Shown: positions 45,301 to 55,961 of the stretch, piece after piece | Numbering within the stretch: position 1 is the stretch's first letter | Layout: each line of letters starts with the position of its first letter | Assembly (NCBI RefSeq): GCF_943734655.1 | Contig: NC_071354.1 | Coordinates: 146,353,642 to 146,417,641 of the forward strand | Direction: 5' to 3' | DNA: 64,000 bases | Origin: Sabethes cyaneus | Lineage: Eukaryota; Arthropoda; Insecta; Diptera; Culicidae | The notes under the pieces: generated by a model | What the model saw: the letters and a program-made list of their open reading frames with translations, nothing else | Databases searched by the model: none | What the model was told of the DNA's origin: nothing | Position numbers and translations under genes: made by a program

Positions 45301-48300
45301 AACTCAGATTTTAAGAAGTTTTTCAACCAAAAAGTTGGTAGAAGGAACTTAAAAGTGCGTTATTGGGCACCGAGAATAATTCAATTATTGGTAGCAAGTA
45401 GCCAAAATTGGTTGAATTTTTGACCCAAAATTTGAGTCTGTACACTTTAAGGGCATTTTGAGCAGTTTCTATCAAGTTTTTGCTAAAACCGAACTAGTTA
45501 CCGGTAGAATCATTTAAGAATGCATACGATGCTAAATGGACCGGTCGCTTACTCCAAATACCCTGTTGTGATTTGCGACAGACTGTGCCCCGTAGGACGA
45601 TTTGTTGTTTAGTGTCGTTTGAAATAACTGCTTTCAAAACTGAAGAAAGTGTTGTTTGCTCGTTTTCCCAGTGTGCTTGTGTGTGGAGGTGAGTGTATTT
45701 TTGGTGTATTACCGGTGACTTATGTTACATTTATACTATTACAATTCCATATTCCATATACAAGGTGTTAGGTATAGCAGCTTAGTGCAAATATTTCAGG
45801 GAGTGATCGAGGACTACATTTGATGAAAAAAATCATTCTACGCATATGGTCAAATTTCAATCGTTACAGAGTTATTAATCATTTTTAGTTTTCGGTTCTT
45901 TTTTTCTGTTTGCCTTAATACTAGATATACCAGACCGGTCATTTTGACTGGTCGTGCAATTTCAATTTGAAATTTCCACAACATATAACATATGCTTTTA
46001 GAAACGATGTTATGCTTTTGCCATTTATACCAGCACCAGTCAAAATGAGTTTTGTCGAGAGTCGGTCCTTTTCGGTGGTTCTATTCTTTAGCTGACCGAT
46101 TTCTCGCCGGATCTCTTTGAGATCGGAAGTCGAAAGGCCTATAGGCTCTCCTACGTTGACTTTTGCTTAATTTCTTTTTGCTTTATCGCAATTGAGATCT
46201 CTATCAAAGAACTGCCTCCACTCACTAACCACCTCGCGCTCGTTTGTGGCCAGGTTTCCCTGCTCGTTCCTGCACATGTCAGGCCTCGGTGTGTATCCTT
46301 TACGAGATCGGTTCACCTTCTCATAGAACTTGCACATCTCACTAGCCTGAAATAGTGGTGCTAGCTCTCCTTCTGGCGTTTTGAGGCCTCACTGATGACC
46401 GAACGTATCTGCATTTATCTTCGAGGGTTGAAGCACCTGGCCACAGTGGAAAGCGCGTAGTACGCGCATAGTTTTCTGCACCTTGCGGATTGTCTAATTG
46501 CCGAATGTCTAACCGAGGAGGCTGGCTTTGTCGCAAGGTATATACTGTCGATAATTTTGAGCGCACGTGTACTGCTACTAGGTAATGATCTGAGTCGATA
46601 TCCGTACCCCGTAGGAAGCGTACATTGGTGATGTTCGAGAAAACCCGGCCTTCGATGAGAATATGGTCGATTAGGTTCAATGTTAGTCGGTCAGGTGATC
46701 TCCTGGTGGTTTTGTAGGTCTATGCGGGGAAAAAATGTGTTTCTGATGATCAGGCCTCGGGAAGTTGCAAAGTTGATGCATCGCTTGCCTGTCGATCTAA
46801 GCGTTCATGTCCCCAGTGACGATGATATCCCGTGGCGAGCAGCTATCGTATGTTGCCTCCAGCTGGACATCGAACGCTTTTTTCTCGTCGTCGGGTCTAC
46901 CTTCGTGTGGCCAGTGCACGTTTTTGATGGTGTAGTTGAAGAAACGGCCTATTATCCTCAACACACACATCCTTTCGCGATCCTGCATTCTGCCCATCAC
47001 TACGAAGCCCGTTCCCAGCTCGTTGGTTGCTCCACCGTTCTGGCAAAATTGGGCCTTGCTGCCACGGATTCCCCACACCCTCCCGCCTTTGCGATTGATC
47101 TGCTGTAGTGCAACAATATCGAACTTTTGCGGTTCTAACTGAACGAACAACATCCTGTCGTCATCCATGAAATTTAGTAATTTACAGTTCCAGGTAGGAA
47201 GCATCCATTCCAAATCTTTGTTTCATCGCCTTTGTCCATGCTAAATGTTCCGAGTTGAATTTTCTTGATTTTTCGTAATATTTTAGATATAAAAAGCTTG
47301 CCTTACTAGGGCTATGCTACCGAGTCTCATGATGGGGCTGCCATCGTATAGTGTCGAGACAAGACAGTGCCTCCTTGCCTGTCTGTATACGACCTTAGTT
47401 TCCACCAGGGTTGGTTACCACATCTCCGCTAAGGTTGCTCGTATTCAGGTTGGTAGGGAAATCAACCTATTTTGGACCCCATCTGTAGCTGTACATAATT
47501 TGGACATTTACAGCAAATTCAAATGGAAGTGTCCATATTATGTGCAACTGCAGATGGGGTCCAAAACAGGTTGGTTACCCTACCACAAGGAGGTGGAGAT
47601 AGAAGTTACTGGATAAGAGGCTAAGGACCACTGTGGGGTCCGTGTTGCACATTATTCAGTCGTTCACCAACCGTTTCTTATCCACCAGTCATTTTGACTG
47701 GTTTTGGTATAAATAGGTATATTTAAAATGCTGGTATATCTAATGTTAAAGTAGCTTGGTACGAAAACTACGTAAGCTAGCTCAATTCTGTTACTTTCAT
47801 TCAGCTGAAAAACAAACGTACTGAAAATTGTTCTCAAACCTCTTACTTCATGAAATTTAATTACCTTTTCGAAAAAGAAGAAAACTTATCCAATTTAATT
47901 CTACTATGTATATTTTATTCATGACAGATACGCATTTCGCCTACGACTTGCAGGCTTCCTCAGTGTCTGTTTTCGAACCTGAGGAAGCCTGCAAGTCGTA
48001 GGCGAAATACGTATCTGTCGTGAATAAAATATACATAGTAGAATTAAATTAGATAAATTTTCTTCTTTTTTATTTTTAGGTTTCGTATTATACTAAGACG
48101 CTCCAAAAACTTCAGTACCTTTTGGAAGCAAAAAGCTTTGCAATAAGTGTTTCTCAAGGCGTTTTTATCATATTTCTTCTAAAAAGGTGTGAAAAAACGA
48201 GGGATGGAAAATTCCGATTTTGATCTATTCTGATTCTCGGGGGAGAGTTTTTAATAAAATGATGCCTTCTTGCGAGAAATTCGGGGTAAATTCGGGGTAT

Positions 48301-51300
48301 TTTTATAGTAAAAGTGCTATAGTTCCTAAATAAGCAAAGAAAGAGGTACACTATATTCGGCAATGTTGTGTATTTTTACTATTTGTACAACTTTGTAAAA
48401 CATGAAAAAGTCATACAACAGCTACAAAAACAGCTAAAATAGAAAAAACTGATTTGATCGATTTTTCATTTATGAGAAGTAGGATTTTTCTATCTTTGGT
48501 GTAGAGATAGAAGGTTACTGTCTTCAGCAAAATTTCTTGTAATAATATGCTGTAAAACTTTACAGAACACATCAATGTGCTATATTGAAACTGAAAAAAA
48601 ATAATTTTCTATTGCACTTTTACGGGGATTAATCAAAATTTGAATTCTTCTGGACGATAGAACTTTTAATTTTAAGAAAGTCTTCTAAAGGTTCCATAAA
48701 CCTAAAACCAAGTTTTCCCGCTCAAAGCTAATGCGCACCAAAAAAGGTTCTGGACCCTTGTGCTGTGCCCGGTTCATTGAGCTTTCGTTTGACCAATTGA
48801 GGGTTAAAATTTAATTTTTAGTAGAAGTCTTCGATATTGCGATAGGTCTTAAGTCTTCAATTTTGCAAAAAATTTCCCGATTTTGTCAGTTTCCCCATTT
48901 TGTCAGCCCAAAATTCAACATGGGGCTGACAAAATCGGAACATTACTGTATTTCGAAGTATTATTTCGAACAAGAATAATTTTTGCGAAATTCTGAGATT
49001 TTCTATCAAAGAGCTATGCATAAAGAACCTTTTATGGGACCTCCTTAAACCTTATCTAATGTGCTCTTGTGTGCCAGTTAATTAGATGTTTGGCTATATG
49101 TAGTGTAAAAAGTTACTCGAAAACTACCGAAATGCTGTACCACTGCTTATAACCAAACATATCAAGTCAATCGGTGCAAGAAACATTGCCCCGAAAAGCA
49201 ACCCGTTAATAATGAATGGTAATCGAAGCATTTTGAATTGCAGTAAATTGATAAAATAATAATAACCGTACGTTAACTTCTCGTGCTTTCCATGTGGATG
49301 AAACCATCAATTTTTTCCTCCGTGATTAGTCTTTAACCAACTTCTCGCCGGGAAATTGTTATCGTTTGTAGGCACTCACATCATTTCTAAGCATGATGGA
49401 AACTACTTCTTTCGGTAGGTCTAAGAGCAATGCAAGAGTGGTGTTGTCAGAATTTACCACATTTCTCAAGAATGACCCATTTTATCATTAGACTTCAATT
49501 CTTTGAATTACTTCGTATGAGGATATGTGCTGAGCACACACTTAATTCAAGTAAATTTTGGATACTACTTGGAAGATTTGTATGACGCGGTGTAAAAATT
49601 TGTACACCGCGGTGGGTGCTGTACGCCCATCGCGATATCTCAGCTGTCCTTTAACCAGAAAGGTGATTTTTGGTACACTGTTTCTTTGTCTCCTATCTTT
49701 GCGATCGGTTACGTCCCAAGATAATTTTATTTTAAAATCTCTCATACTAGGCCTCTGCTTGGCTTTCTAGATATGTGATTGAGAAATGACAAATGGCAGC
49801 ATTTTTCATGCATTTGAATTTTTGACTTGTTCAATCCTTATGTTTCTAATCAAGTTACTTCATAATCAGCAATATACCTCAGCACTGACCAAAATTATTC
49901 AGCTGTGCAATTTTGCAGTCCCTTTTCAAGTATTGGTTTTTGCATGATGTAACAATACTGACTTAAAACAGTAAATACCGTCGAACGAACAGGTTTTTCA
50001 TAACATATATTGAAAGATAATACATTGAAAACAAAAAATGTTCAAAGAAGGATATTATTAAATTTCGCTGAATGTTCCTGTTTATAAATTACGTCTATCC
50101 CAAATTAGCCCCCTCACGGTATTGCTCGGCCATCTTCCGTTAGGCAAAAACTTTGACGCCCGATCAGCTGTCACTGGTGAAATGGGAGTTCACCTGATAG
50201 CGGTGACATAGATCCTATTTTTGGAACGGCCAGTATGTGGCCTTCGGGAGCCTTTGGTATCACAGCCAGGTCGGCTGGCTGCACGACACAGATACCGCTG
50301 GCAAGCATCGGACAGCGGAGCGACAAGAAAAATCGGCACATTTCCCCTTTTTATTGATTTTTCGACACATTCGTGTCGGCCGACAAATGCAGAACCTACG
50401 ATGGTACAGTGGGAAAACTTTTTTTTTTGCTGTGTCGAAATGTCGTTTATTTTCCATCTGTACGCTTTGCGCTCATATTTACGTACTTGTATCCGGACGT
50501 ACCCAGCGTTCACAAGACCGATCGAAACGGATAAGAGGTAGACTTATTATGGTTCTATTTTTGGTATCATACAATCACGTGAAGGGATGCCAGTAATAAG
50601 TATTCGAATCTGATAAAGTATTAAATCCTTAATCGTTGGTTAATCATCATCTCTTACGGTAGGAGGTATTCTCTATTGGATAATTTCATAAGTTGTCATA
50701 ACGATAAATGCATGCCCTCATTCCAGATCTTGCAGACGTAATCCTCAAATTGTTATCATCAGAAATAAAAATATCTAAAATTCCTCACTGCTTCGAAACC
50801 TCCACCACACAATCGCTGCCTCTTCAGCGAGCCCTTTAATCAACCGACCCGTCTTCGGCATCGCACCAGTAAATCTTACTTTCAACCATTTCCATCTTCG
50901 GTTTCCCATTTCCGTTCCCTTCGGGCACTTCGCTGTGCGCCGGCCGTCCCAGATGACGTGACCCGCTATTTTTTCACAGCTCCCGCTCGATTCTGTCGGC
51001 TGGCTGCGTGTATTGTTACCGGCCGGCTGCTGAAGATAGACACAAGAATCACGCTTCGATGACTGGCATGATTGTGATCTATACTGCGGAGCGGGTATAC
51101 CGTGCGGTGCGGTTCGTTGCGGCGAAGCTGGCTTCCGCGGCCTGAAGGTATCTTTTACGCTCACGTGTACCTGCACAGATAAGTGCCGAGGTTGGCCAAA
51201 AGGCTGCAGTCGGTCGATAACGCATTGTTCCTCGAAAATGCAGGGCTTTCAATTCCCGGAGTCCGGGTTGTTGTTATTTCTTCGTTTCCTTTCTCACTTC

Positions 51301-52731
51301 TTATCCAGCGTTCGGTAGATTGTTGTTCACTGGCATTGTCGGTTTGTAGTAGATTCGTCATGAATATACTGAATGTTTGAGAAGTTGTTAGGACGTACAC
51401 ACATGCACACTATCAGACGTTGTTGCTGTATACATGAACTTTTAAGAGTTGATATCCTAAAACTACATTTATCTCGAAACATGTTGATAACCATTCGAAT
51501 AATTGAATTTGAACCATGTTATATAATTTTGGGCTTTTCTTACCATAGATAAACAATGGTACCGTTAATGTCAACAACATAGGCACAAACACATGTGGCA
51601 CCACATGGTGCGCACCCCAAAGATTGCGCTTCACCCCACGTCTTGTGAGGCGTACACAAAGTGAACACATTCAATTTATGACAAATTTATGTTTACGGTG
51701 CGTCAAATTACGTATTATCAAAGCTCTTCGTTTGTGTTGGTCGTATTCCTCGTTTGGGGAACACCACTGCTAGCGTGAGAGAGTTACTTACTTGATGTTC
51801 GGTTTCGCTTTGTTTATCATCATCTCGCACTGAGGACAGTACTGTTCCGTACGCAAGTGTTTCATGATACAGCTATGACAAACTGAAAGAGAAGCAAGAT
51901 GGAAAAGACAAATATTAATAACGACGATGTAGATGGTTTTCCACTCTGAAATATTGTTTACTAAACCCTTGTCCTCTAGATTGTCCGTATCTGTGTCTGT
52001 CTGAAGAGCCTTCAGTTTGTTTGTGGGTGGTGTACGGAATAGGGGTTCCTCTGTGCTAATGAGCAAATCAAATTATTCATCCATAATAAATTCATCTGCA
52101 GATTGTATAAACGCCCAAGGGAAGCATGATAAATGATGCAAGATAACATCGTCGACGACAACGGTTGAGTCTTTCGGGAGGTAGCCGTTACCCCTGCCCG
52201 GTAAGATTGAAAGAACCCAGTGCAGTGCTGCAATTTGGAATTAAGGTTTGCGTCGTTAGCGAAAAAAATCTAGGGAGCGTTTTTGCCAACAGAAGAGTTA
52301 TTATAATTCCGTCCCTTTCGTCGTTCGCAATAGAAAGAAGGAAAGGTTATTATTATTCCGCTTATATCCCTAGGCAGCACATGGGAGAATAAAAAGTTGA
52401 AAACATCAGGAAGCAGAGGATAAAGGAATTCATCCTTGAAAGAGGAATCGTACAAGAGGAACCAACCTAAGCTCTTGGACCCGTGCTGTCAGAGAACCAG
52501 AGGAATCGTGAAGGAAATCGTTTGTCAAATATTCTACCGTTTGGTAATTTAATACTCACACGAATGTAGACACTCGACTATCGTGGTTGCATCAATCAAG
52601 TAACCTTTACAAAGATTACATGTAACATAGGGATTAACCGAACTCAAATGGATCCGAGCCGGTTTATATGGTGATTCTGGACCACTAACAACCTTAGTTG
52701 TCTTGGTCACTTTAGCCACTTCTGCCGTCAT
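38953..52731 (-). CDS. Psc: Polycomb group RING finger protein (Posterior sex combs / Su(z)2-like), five coding exons
   Basis: The joined exons (52731-52560, 51882-51792, 43387-43187, 42649-42436, 42321-38953) give 4047 nt, exactly 1348 codons plus stop. Every intron starts GT and ends AG, and phases match. Seen: a C3HC4 RING at residues 38-76 (C38, C41, C54, H56, C59, C62, C73, C76) preceded by NPYVTC; then NKAKPNIK and a TLQAIVYKLVPGLYE linker typical of the family; a RAWUL-type region at about 155-240; and a tail of about 1100 residues rich in Lys, Ser, Pro and Gln, ending near LMQALYLQQLSRIARAG. Family knowledge: fly Psc and Su(z)2 are Polycomb repressive complex 1 subunits; the RING pairs with Sce/RING1 and the long disordered tail compacts chromatin. 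Length is between what I recall for fly Su(z)2 and Psc. Whether it is orthologous to Psc or to the Psc/Su(z)2 ancestor cannot be settled here. The first ATG has G at -3; non-coding upstream exons are not excluded. Confidence 0.95.
42436..42649 (-). CDS. Psc: Psc-like coding exon 4 (RAWUL domain)
   Basis: 214 nt; the acceptor follows ctctatag and the donor is GTAAGT. It encodes RPKYLQCPAMVRIACLKKF, HLYYVEIMYK and LMDVAYIYTWKK, the ubiquitin-like RAWUL fold of PCGF proteins. In characterised PCGF proteins this fold contacts partner PRC1 subunits (family knowledge). It ends in phase 0. Confidence 0.92.
43187..43387 (-). CDS. Psc: Psc-like coding exon 3 (linker helix region)
   Basis: 201 nt with a tttctttcag acceptor and a GTAAGTA donor. 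It encodes the conserved stretch TLQAIVYKLVPGLYE followed by an acidic/Gln-rich segment (EQRGEDTEHLIFG) leading to the RAWUL domain. In PCGF proteins this segment follows the RING directly, so the 8.4 kb intron before it is a real intron and not a gene boundary. Confidence 0.92.
44538..44572. repeat. CTATG pentamer tandem repeat
   Basis: CTATG-type units (one CTATA variant) about seven times; possible tail of a short retroposon whose body would lie at 44460-44537. Confidence 0.8.
45227..45513. mobile_element. 287-bp piggyBac-like MITE with TTAA duplication
   Basis: TTAA on both sides (45223-45226, 45514-45517). Imperfect inverted arms of about 100 bp, sharing CTCAAAATGCCCTTAAAGTG in inverted orientation. 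No transposase. TTAA targeting is diagnostic of the piggyBac superfamily. In intron 2 of the Psc-like gene. Confidence 0.85.
46055..47300 (-). mobile_element. LINE endonuclease region, antisense (nested)
   Basis: The minus strand reads FDIVALQQI (about 47120), GRFFNYTIKNVHWPHEGRPD, DIIVTGDMNA, then NLIDHILIEGR and DIDSDHYLVAVHVRSKLSTV (46670-46545), and a linker to about 46060. The EN motifs are largely kept; the stretch between GDMNA and NLIDH is shortened. Same family as 27090-30780. Lies in intron 2 of the Psc-like gene in the gene's own orientation. Confidence 0.82.
47302..47640 (+). mobile_element. Inverted LINE 5' leader
   Basis: The + strand reads the LINE leader (GACCTTAGTTTCCACCAGGG, CATCTCCGCTAAGGTTGCTC) that at 30300-30245 is on the minus strand with its endonuclease. 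Here leader and endonuclease face opposite ways. A 125-bp MITE (47456-47580) is inserted in it. Confidence 0.78.
47456..47580. mobile_element. 125-bp foldback MITE with TA duplication
   Basis: Starts GGGAAATCAACC and ends GGTTGGTTACCC; arms of about 55 bp share TTTTGGACCCCATCTG inverted. TA on both sides (47454-47455, 47581-47582). Joining the flanks gives the LINE leader seen near 30230. Confidence 0.85.
47872..48070. mobile_element. 199-bp near-perfect foldback with hammerhead-like cores
   Basis: Two arms of about 92 bp (one with GCATTTCGCCTACGACTTGC, the other its complement) around a short spacer. Each arm, read outward, holds CTGAGGA, a 6-bp hairpin (GCCTGC/GTAGGC), GAAA and TGTC. No frame. 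No TSD found. Confidence 0.85.
48330..48745 (-). repeat. Inverted partner of the 9245-9665 repeat
   Basis: Shares long blocks in reverse complement (TGTGTATTTTTACTATTTGT; CTGTCTTCAGCAAAATTTCT). No frame. Confidence 0.7.
51792..51882 (-). CDS. Psc: Psc-like coding exon 2 (second half of RING)
   Basis: A 91-nt exon between a pyrimidine-rich acceptor (ctctttcag) and a GTAAGT donor. It encodes FCHSC, a short helix, then CPQC and NKAKPNI, completing the cross-brace RING. It ends in phase 2 (AA), and the next exon supplies A to make the Lys of NIKPD. Confidence 0.93.
51883..52559 (-). other. Psc-like intron 1
   Basis: 677-nt intron inside the RING coding sequence, GTGAGT to CAG. No gene or clear transposon was recognised in it. 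Confidence 0.85.
52560..52731 (-). CDS. Psc: Psc-like coding exon 1 (start codon, first half of RING)
   Basis: Encodes residues 1-57 plus one base. The ATG is at 52731-52729 and the exon ends in a GTGAGT donor. It carries the first zinc ligands, CNLC (38-41) and CLH (54-56). The N-terminal 30 residues (Lys/Thr/Val-rich) match no domain I know. The phase-1 junction makes Phe58 of HSFCHSC with the next exon, which is exactly the family RING text and is good support for the splice. Confidence 0.92.
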
Positions 52732-53400
52732 TGCTGATGTTATATCCTTCTCACCAAACAGCTAATCCAATAAATTGTGTAATCCAAATGCACAGTATTC
52801 CAATCGTTCGTTGCACTCGTCCCGTTTAAGCTTCAAATTCGATTTCTTCCACATATTTTTTACGCAAAATCAAGAAACCTTTTCCCATCACTTAGCACGA
52901 AATCGAAAACAATCTTTTAACACAACCCCAATTTAATAACACCACATAAAGCTTCTTCACCAATACACGCTCTCCGGCCGGAGCTATTCGCGTTCCTCTG
53001 ACAGTAAACACAGCACAGATTGTCGAAAAATAATAAAATACACGCCGGCAGAACAAGCAGTTGATTGAGCGCGCGCAACCGAACCAGTTTTATGCTGAGG
53101 TCTTCACTCCCATCTCTTGCTCACCTTCTCTTCTTACACTTACTTCGGCTTTCTCTCTCTCTCTCTGCACTTATCGTTTTCCACTTCACAAAACTTCCTT
53201 CTGATATGCGTTTTGACGACCGGCAGCACACATCTTGGCAATGCTTACTCGTCCACGTTTGACAACTAAATGATGTCGGTTCGGCAACCACACACAACGG
53301 GTACCGTTTTTGGTTGCCGCTTGGCGTATCCTTGTGTGCGAGCGCGCACGGAACACAGTCAATGCCGAGATTACCCACACAAACGTAGGCAATTTTTATG
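52732..53400 (-). promoter_or_regulatory. Probable 5'UTR/promoter region of the Psc-like gene with GA repeat
   Basis: The sequence upstream of the ATG is less AT-rich than its surroundings. It contains a run at 53151-53166 that reads GAGAGAGAGAGAG on the gene strand, a GAGA-factor-type motif common at fly Polycomb-group promoters. No TATA box or clear initiator could be fixed, and the transcription start is unknown. Confidence 0.35.
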
Positions 53401-55961
53401 TTGCAAGCATTTGAAATATTGTAGGCTGCCGAATGAATCGGAAGGCTCTCGTAAGTTCAACACACTCAACGTTCTTTTTATTTATTTTGAGAATTTAGTG
53501 TACACTTAGACTCACTTTAAACGGTGGCACATTTAATGCAAATTACTATGTTTATTTCTCAATACTTCTGCATTCGATACAAAACTGTCACTATTAACTT
53601 CGCCTTAGTAGACATCCGGTAGCTTTAAATAGAAACACGACCAACGTGAATGCCGTTTCGATTTGAACTGAGCTCCTATTTACAACTGTGGCAGCCGAAA
53701 GAAGCGGCAACAGCTGCACGCACATAGCCTACTACAGATAGTCAGAAGGGCGACGGTACATAGCAATGCGGCCGCTTGTTCACGCACACCAACGCAACGG
53801 ACAGTTAACGTTCACTTATGTACCAGTCGCAACCGTCGAATACTCGCTTGCCGTAGGGAGCCGTGATATGAAGGAGCTTGAAATTTGATCCCCCTCTTAT
53901 TTGCCGGAACCGTCTCGCTCTGGCAACTGGTTAGTCAGCGTTCACACTCACACCCTCCCTTTCGGATGCAATGTTCGGTTCGAAGTCTGCATTCGATTTC
54001 TCCCTCTGCTCCGTCAGCGAAGAGAAGCACATAAGTGCTGTCGTTTTACATAATCAGCATCGCCCGCATTCAAAACTGTACGAGCTTTGAATACTACATA
54101 ACAATGAGGAATTAATTTGGTTTCTTTTATTGCTTAGTTGCTCGTTTCTCGACAGAACTATGGTTTTGTAATTAATTTTATTCACAGTTGCCATTAACAG
54201 GAATGATCATGTAAATGATCAAATGGCAATAAGATAATTGCATTGTTTCAACTCAAAGAATCAATATTTACTTAGTACTGTCTAATAGACAGTATTAAAA
54301 CCTCAGTTGTGTGAAAGCAGCCTATAGTAAAATCCTTACAGTTACAAAGATTTAAAAATTTCATCACTGGTGAAATCACAGGAAAACCTCCTCAGCCTTA
54401 GTTTTATTCCACTGTTCCTGATGTCTGCATAAATGTTGCAAGCTGCGCAAATACTTCTGTCATTGCTTACCCACCACCGTCGTTCCACCATCAGCGACAT
54501 ATACCCTAACGCGAAGCGGGACACCGCTGCTGTGGAAGTGTGTGTGTAAGCGACTTGCTATTCCAAGCGCGCTTAGCCGAAGTACATAAGAGAGCTCAAC
54601 ACGAAGAACGAGCATCGACAGCTGCTCCCTAGCGAGTACATAAGACTTGAAGCAGCACAAACCAAAATTGCGAAGAAACGTGAAACAATTTTGATCGCAT
54701 CGGGCTTTAATTATTTTATATGTACTTTTCTATCAGTTATTCAGTAATTGCGATCCGTTTTGATTCAGTATTTTTAAAACATTTACATGGTAACCCTTTA
54801 TTCACAAAAATTTTTGTTTAGAAGTAGCTTATTCAACTATTAGTATAGATATAGTTAATACCCGTGGAACAGGCGCTTGATAAGCTATAATGCAACAACA
54901 ATATTCCTCAAGAAAACTATTTCTAGTTATTTTACATACAAATACCTAAGTATTTGAACCTGAAACATCATTTCTTCCTGAAATAGTGTACAGGCACTGT
55001 TTTTAACTTCCACGCAACAACATAGCAACAAAACCACGCTTCCCCATTTTCAACCAACTTGCCACGATCCTCATTCCTGCTAGCTCTCATTCAGGCGGAA
55101 AGGGCAAAATCATTACACTGCCGGCCCAGCAGCACAGCAACTCTAAAGTACGCACTTACACACACACGCCAACAACCCAGCAGCCTAGTGGTTCCCCCTG
55201 TTTCATCTATGTTTCTCCCTGTGCTGCTGCCACATGATGGACCCCATCGGAAACGGGTATGTCGAAAGAGGAAAACTTGCTACTCGCTTGCCGCTGTAGT
55301 ATTTCTCTACAAGCAACCCAAAAGCGTCGTCGTCATCCTGTGGCGAGCTCCGCTATGTATTGGTTGCCCGTGTCATTTCGATGCCCAGCCAAGTAACGCC
55401 AAGTTTCACTACCATTGTCTGCCCGAAAGTATATAATAATTTCTTTTTTTACTCATTCATTCATATATGCTTGTATTCTTATGCATTGGTGTATAGAGCC
55501 GAGTTCAAACGTTTCAGGCAACGCAAAAACGGATGAAGATTAACAGAAGGTTGTGGAAAATTCTCCAAGGACCGTGTCGGCCAAGCGTGGGTCTGTCTAA
55601 TCTGAACCACTAGAAGAATGTCGAAGAAGAAGGCAGTGGAATGGAAACAGAAAATTCATTCTGGTCTGGACGATCGTTCGAATGTAGCCGGAGCCGAAAC
55701 CAAAAGCCTGAAAGCGGTTTAAATTATCGGTCCCGGGAGATTACGTTGAAATCAAGAATGGACGATGATTCAATTTGATTCTATGAATTAGGCCTCCCAG
55801 GAGGAGAAGTGCGTAAAAAGCACAGATGACACACTCATGGCCGATTTGTTTGCAGGCGAAAGTCTTAGGTCTTCAAACGTCAAACTAAACGTCATAAAAA
55901 ATCACGCGACGATGGTGTCATGAATCTTTCAAGTTGACTTTAGTTCACTTCAAAACTAGTA
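53401..55961. other. No gene recognised upstream of the Psc-like gene
   Basis: Mixed GC content. The 125-codon open frame at 55059-55436 has no family motif. GC-richer patches (53.68-54.0, 54.5-54.65 kb) could be regulatory. No divergent first exon could be supported. Confidence 0.5.

Larger units (their letters stand above)
45919..47745. mobile_element. TTAA-flanked TIR element containing a nested LINE
   Basis: Ends TACTAGATATACCAG and CTGGTATATCTAATG are inverted, with TTAA on both sides (45915-45918, 47746-47749). Palindromic CCGGTCATTTTGACTGG / CCAGTCATTTTGACTGG motifs lie just inside each end. The middle (about 46055-47680) is LINE DNA, so the original element was only about 0.2 kb. Confidence 0.8.
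43388..51791 (-). other. Psc-like intron 2, 8.4 kb, transposon-rich
   Basis: Bounded by consensus donor and acceptor. Between 44.5 and 48.8 kb it holds the insertions listed separately: two TTAA-flanked elements, an inverted LINE, foldback MITEs and a repeat shared with 9.2-9.7 kb. In 43.4-44.5 kb and 48.8-51.8 kb I see no recognisable gene. Short open frames at 50190-50596 and 50775-51176 have no family text and are probably chance. Confidence 0.8.

Noticed and set aside
50190..51176. Open frames in Psc intron 2 (106-133 codons)
   Set aside because: Overlap on both strands, no motif, inside an intron; could be unrecognised element DNA but not supportable as genes.
55059..55436. 125-codon + strand frame upstream of the Psc-like gene
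   Set aside because: No domain, no signal peptide or splice pattern; proximity to the gene alone is not evidence.
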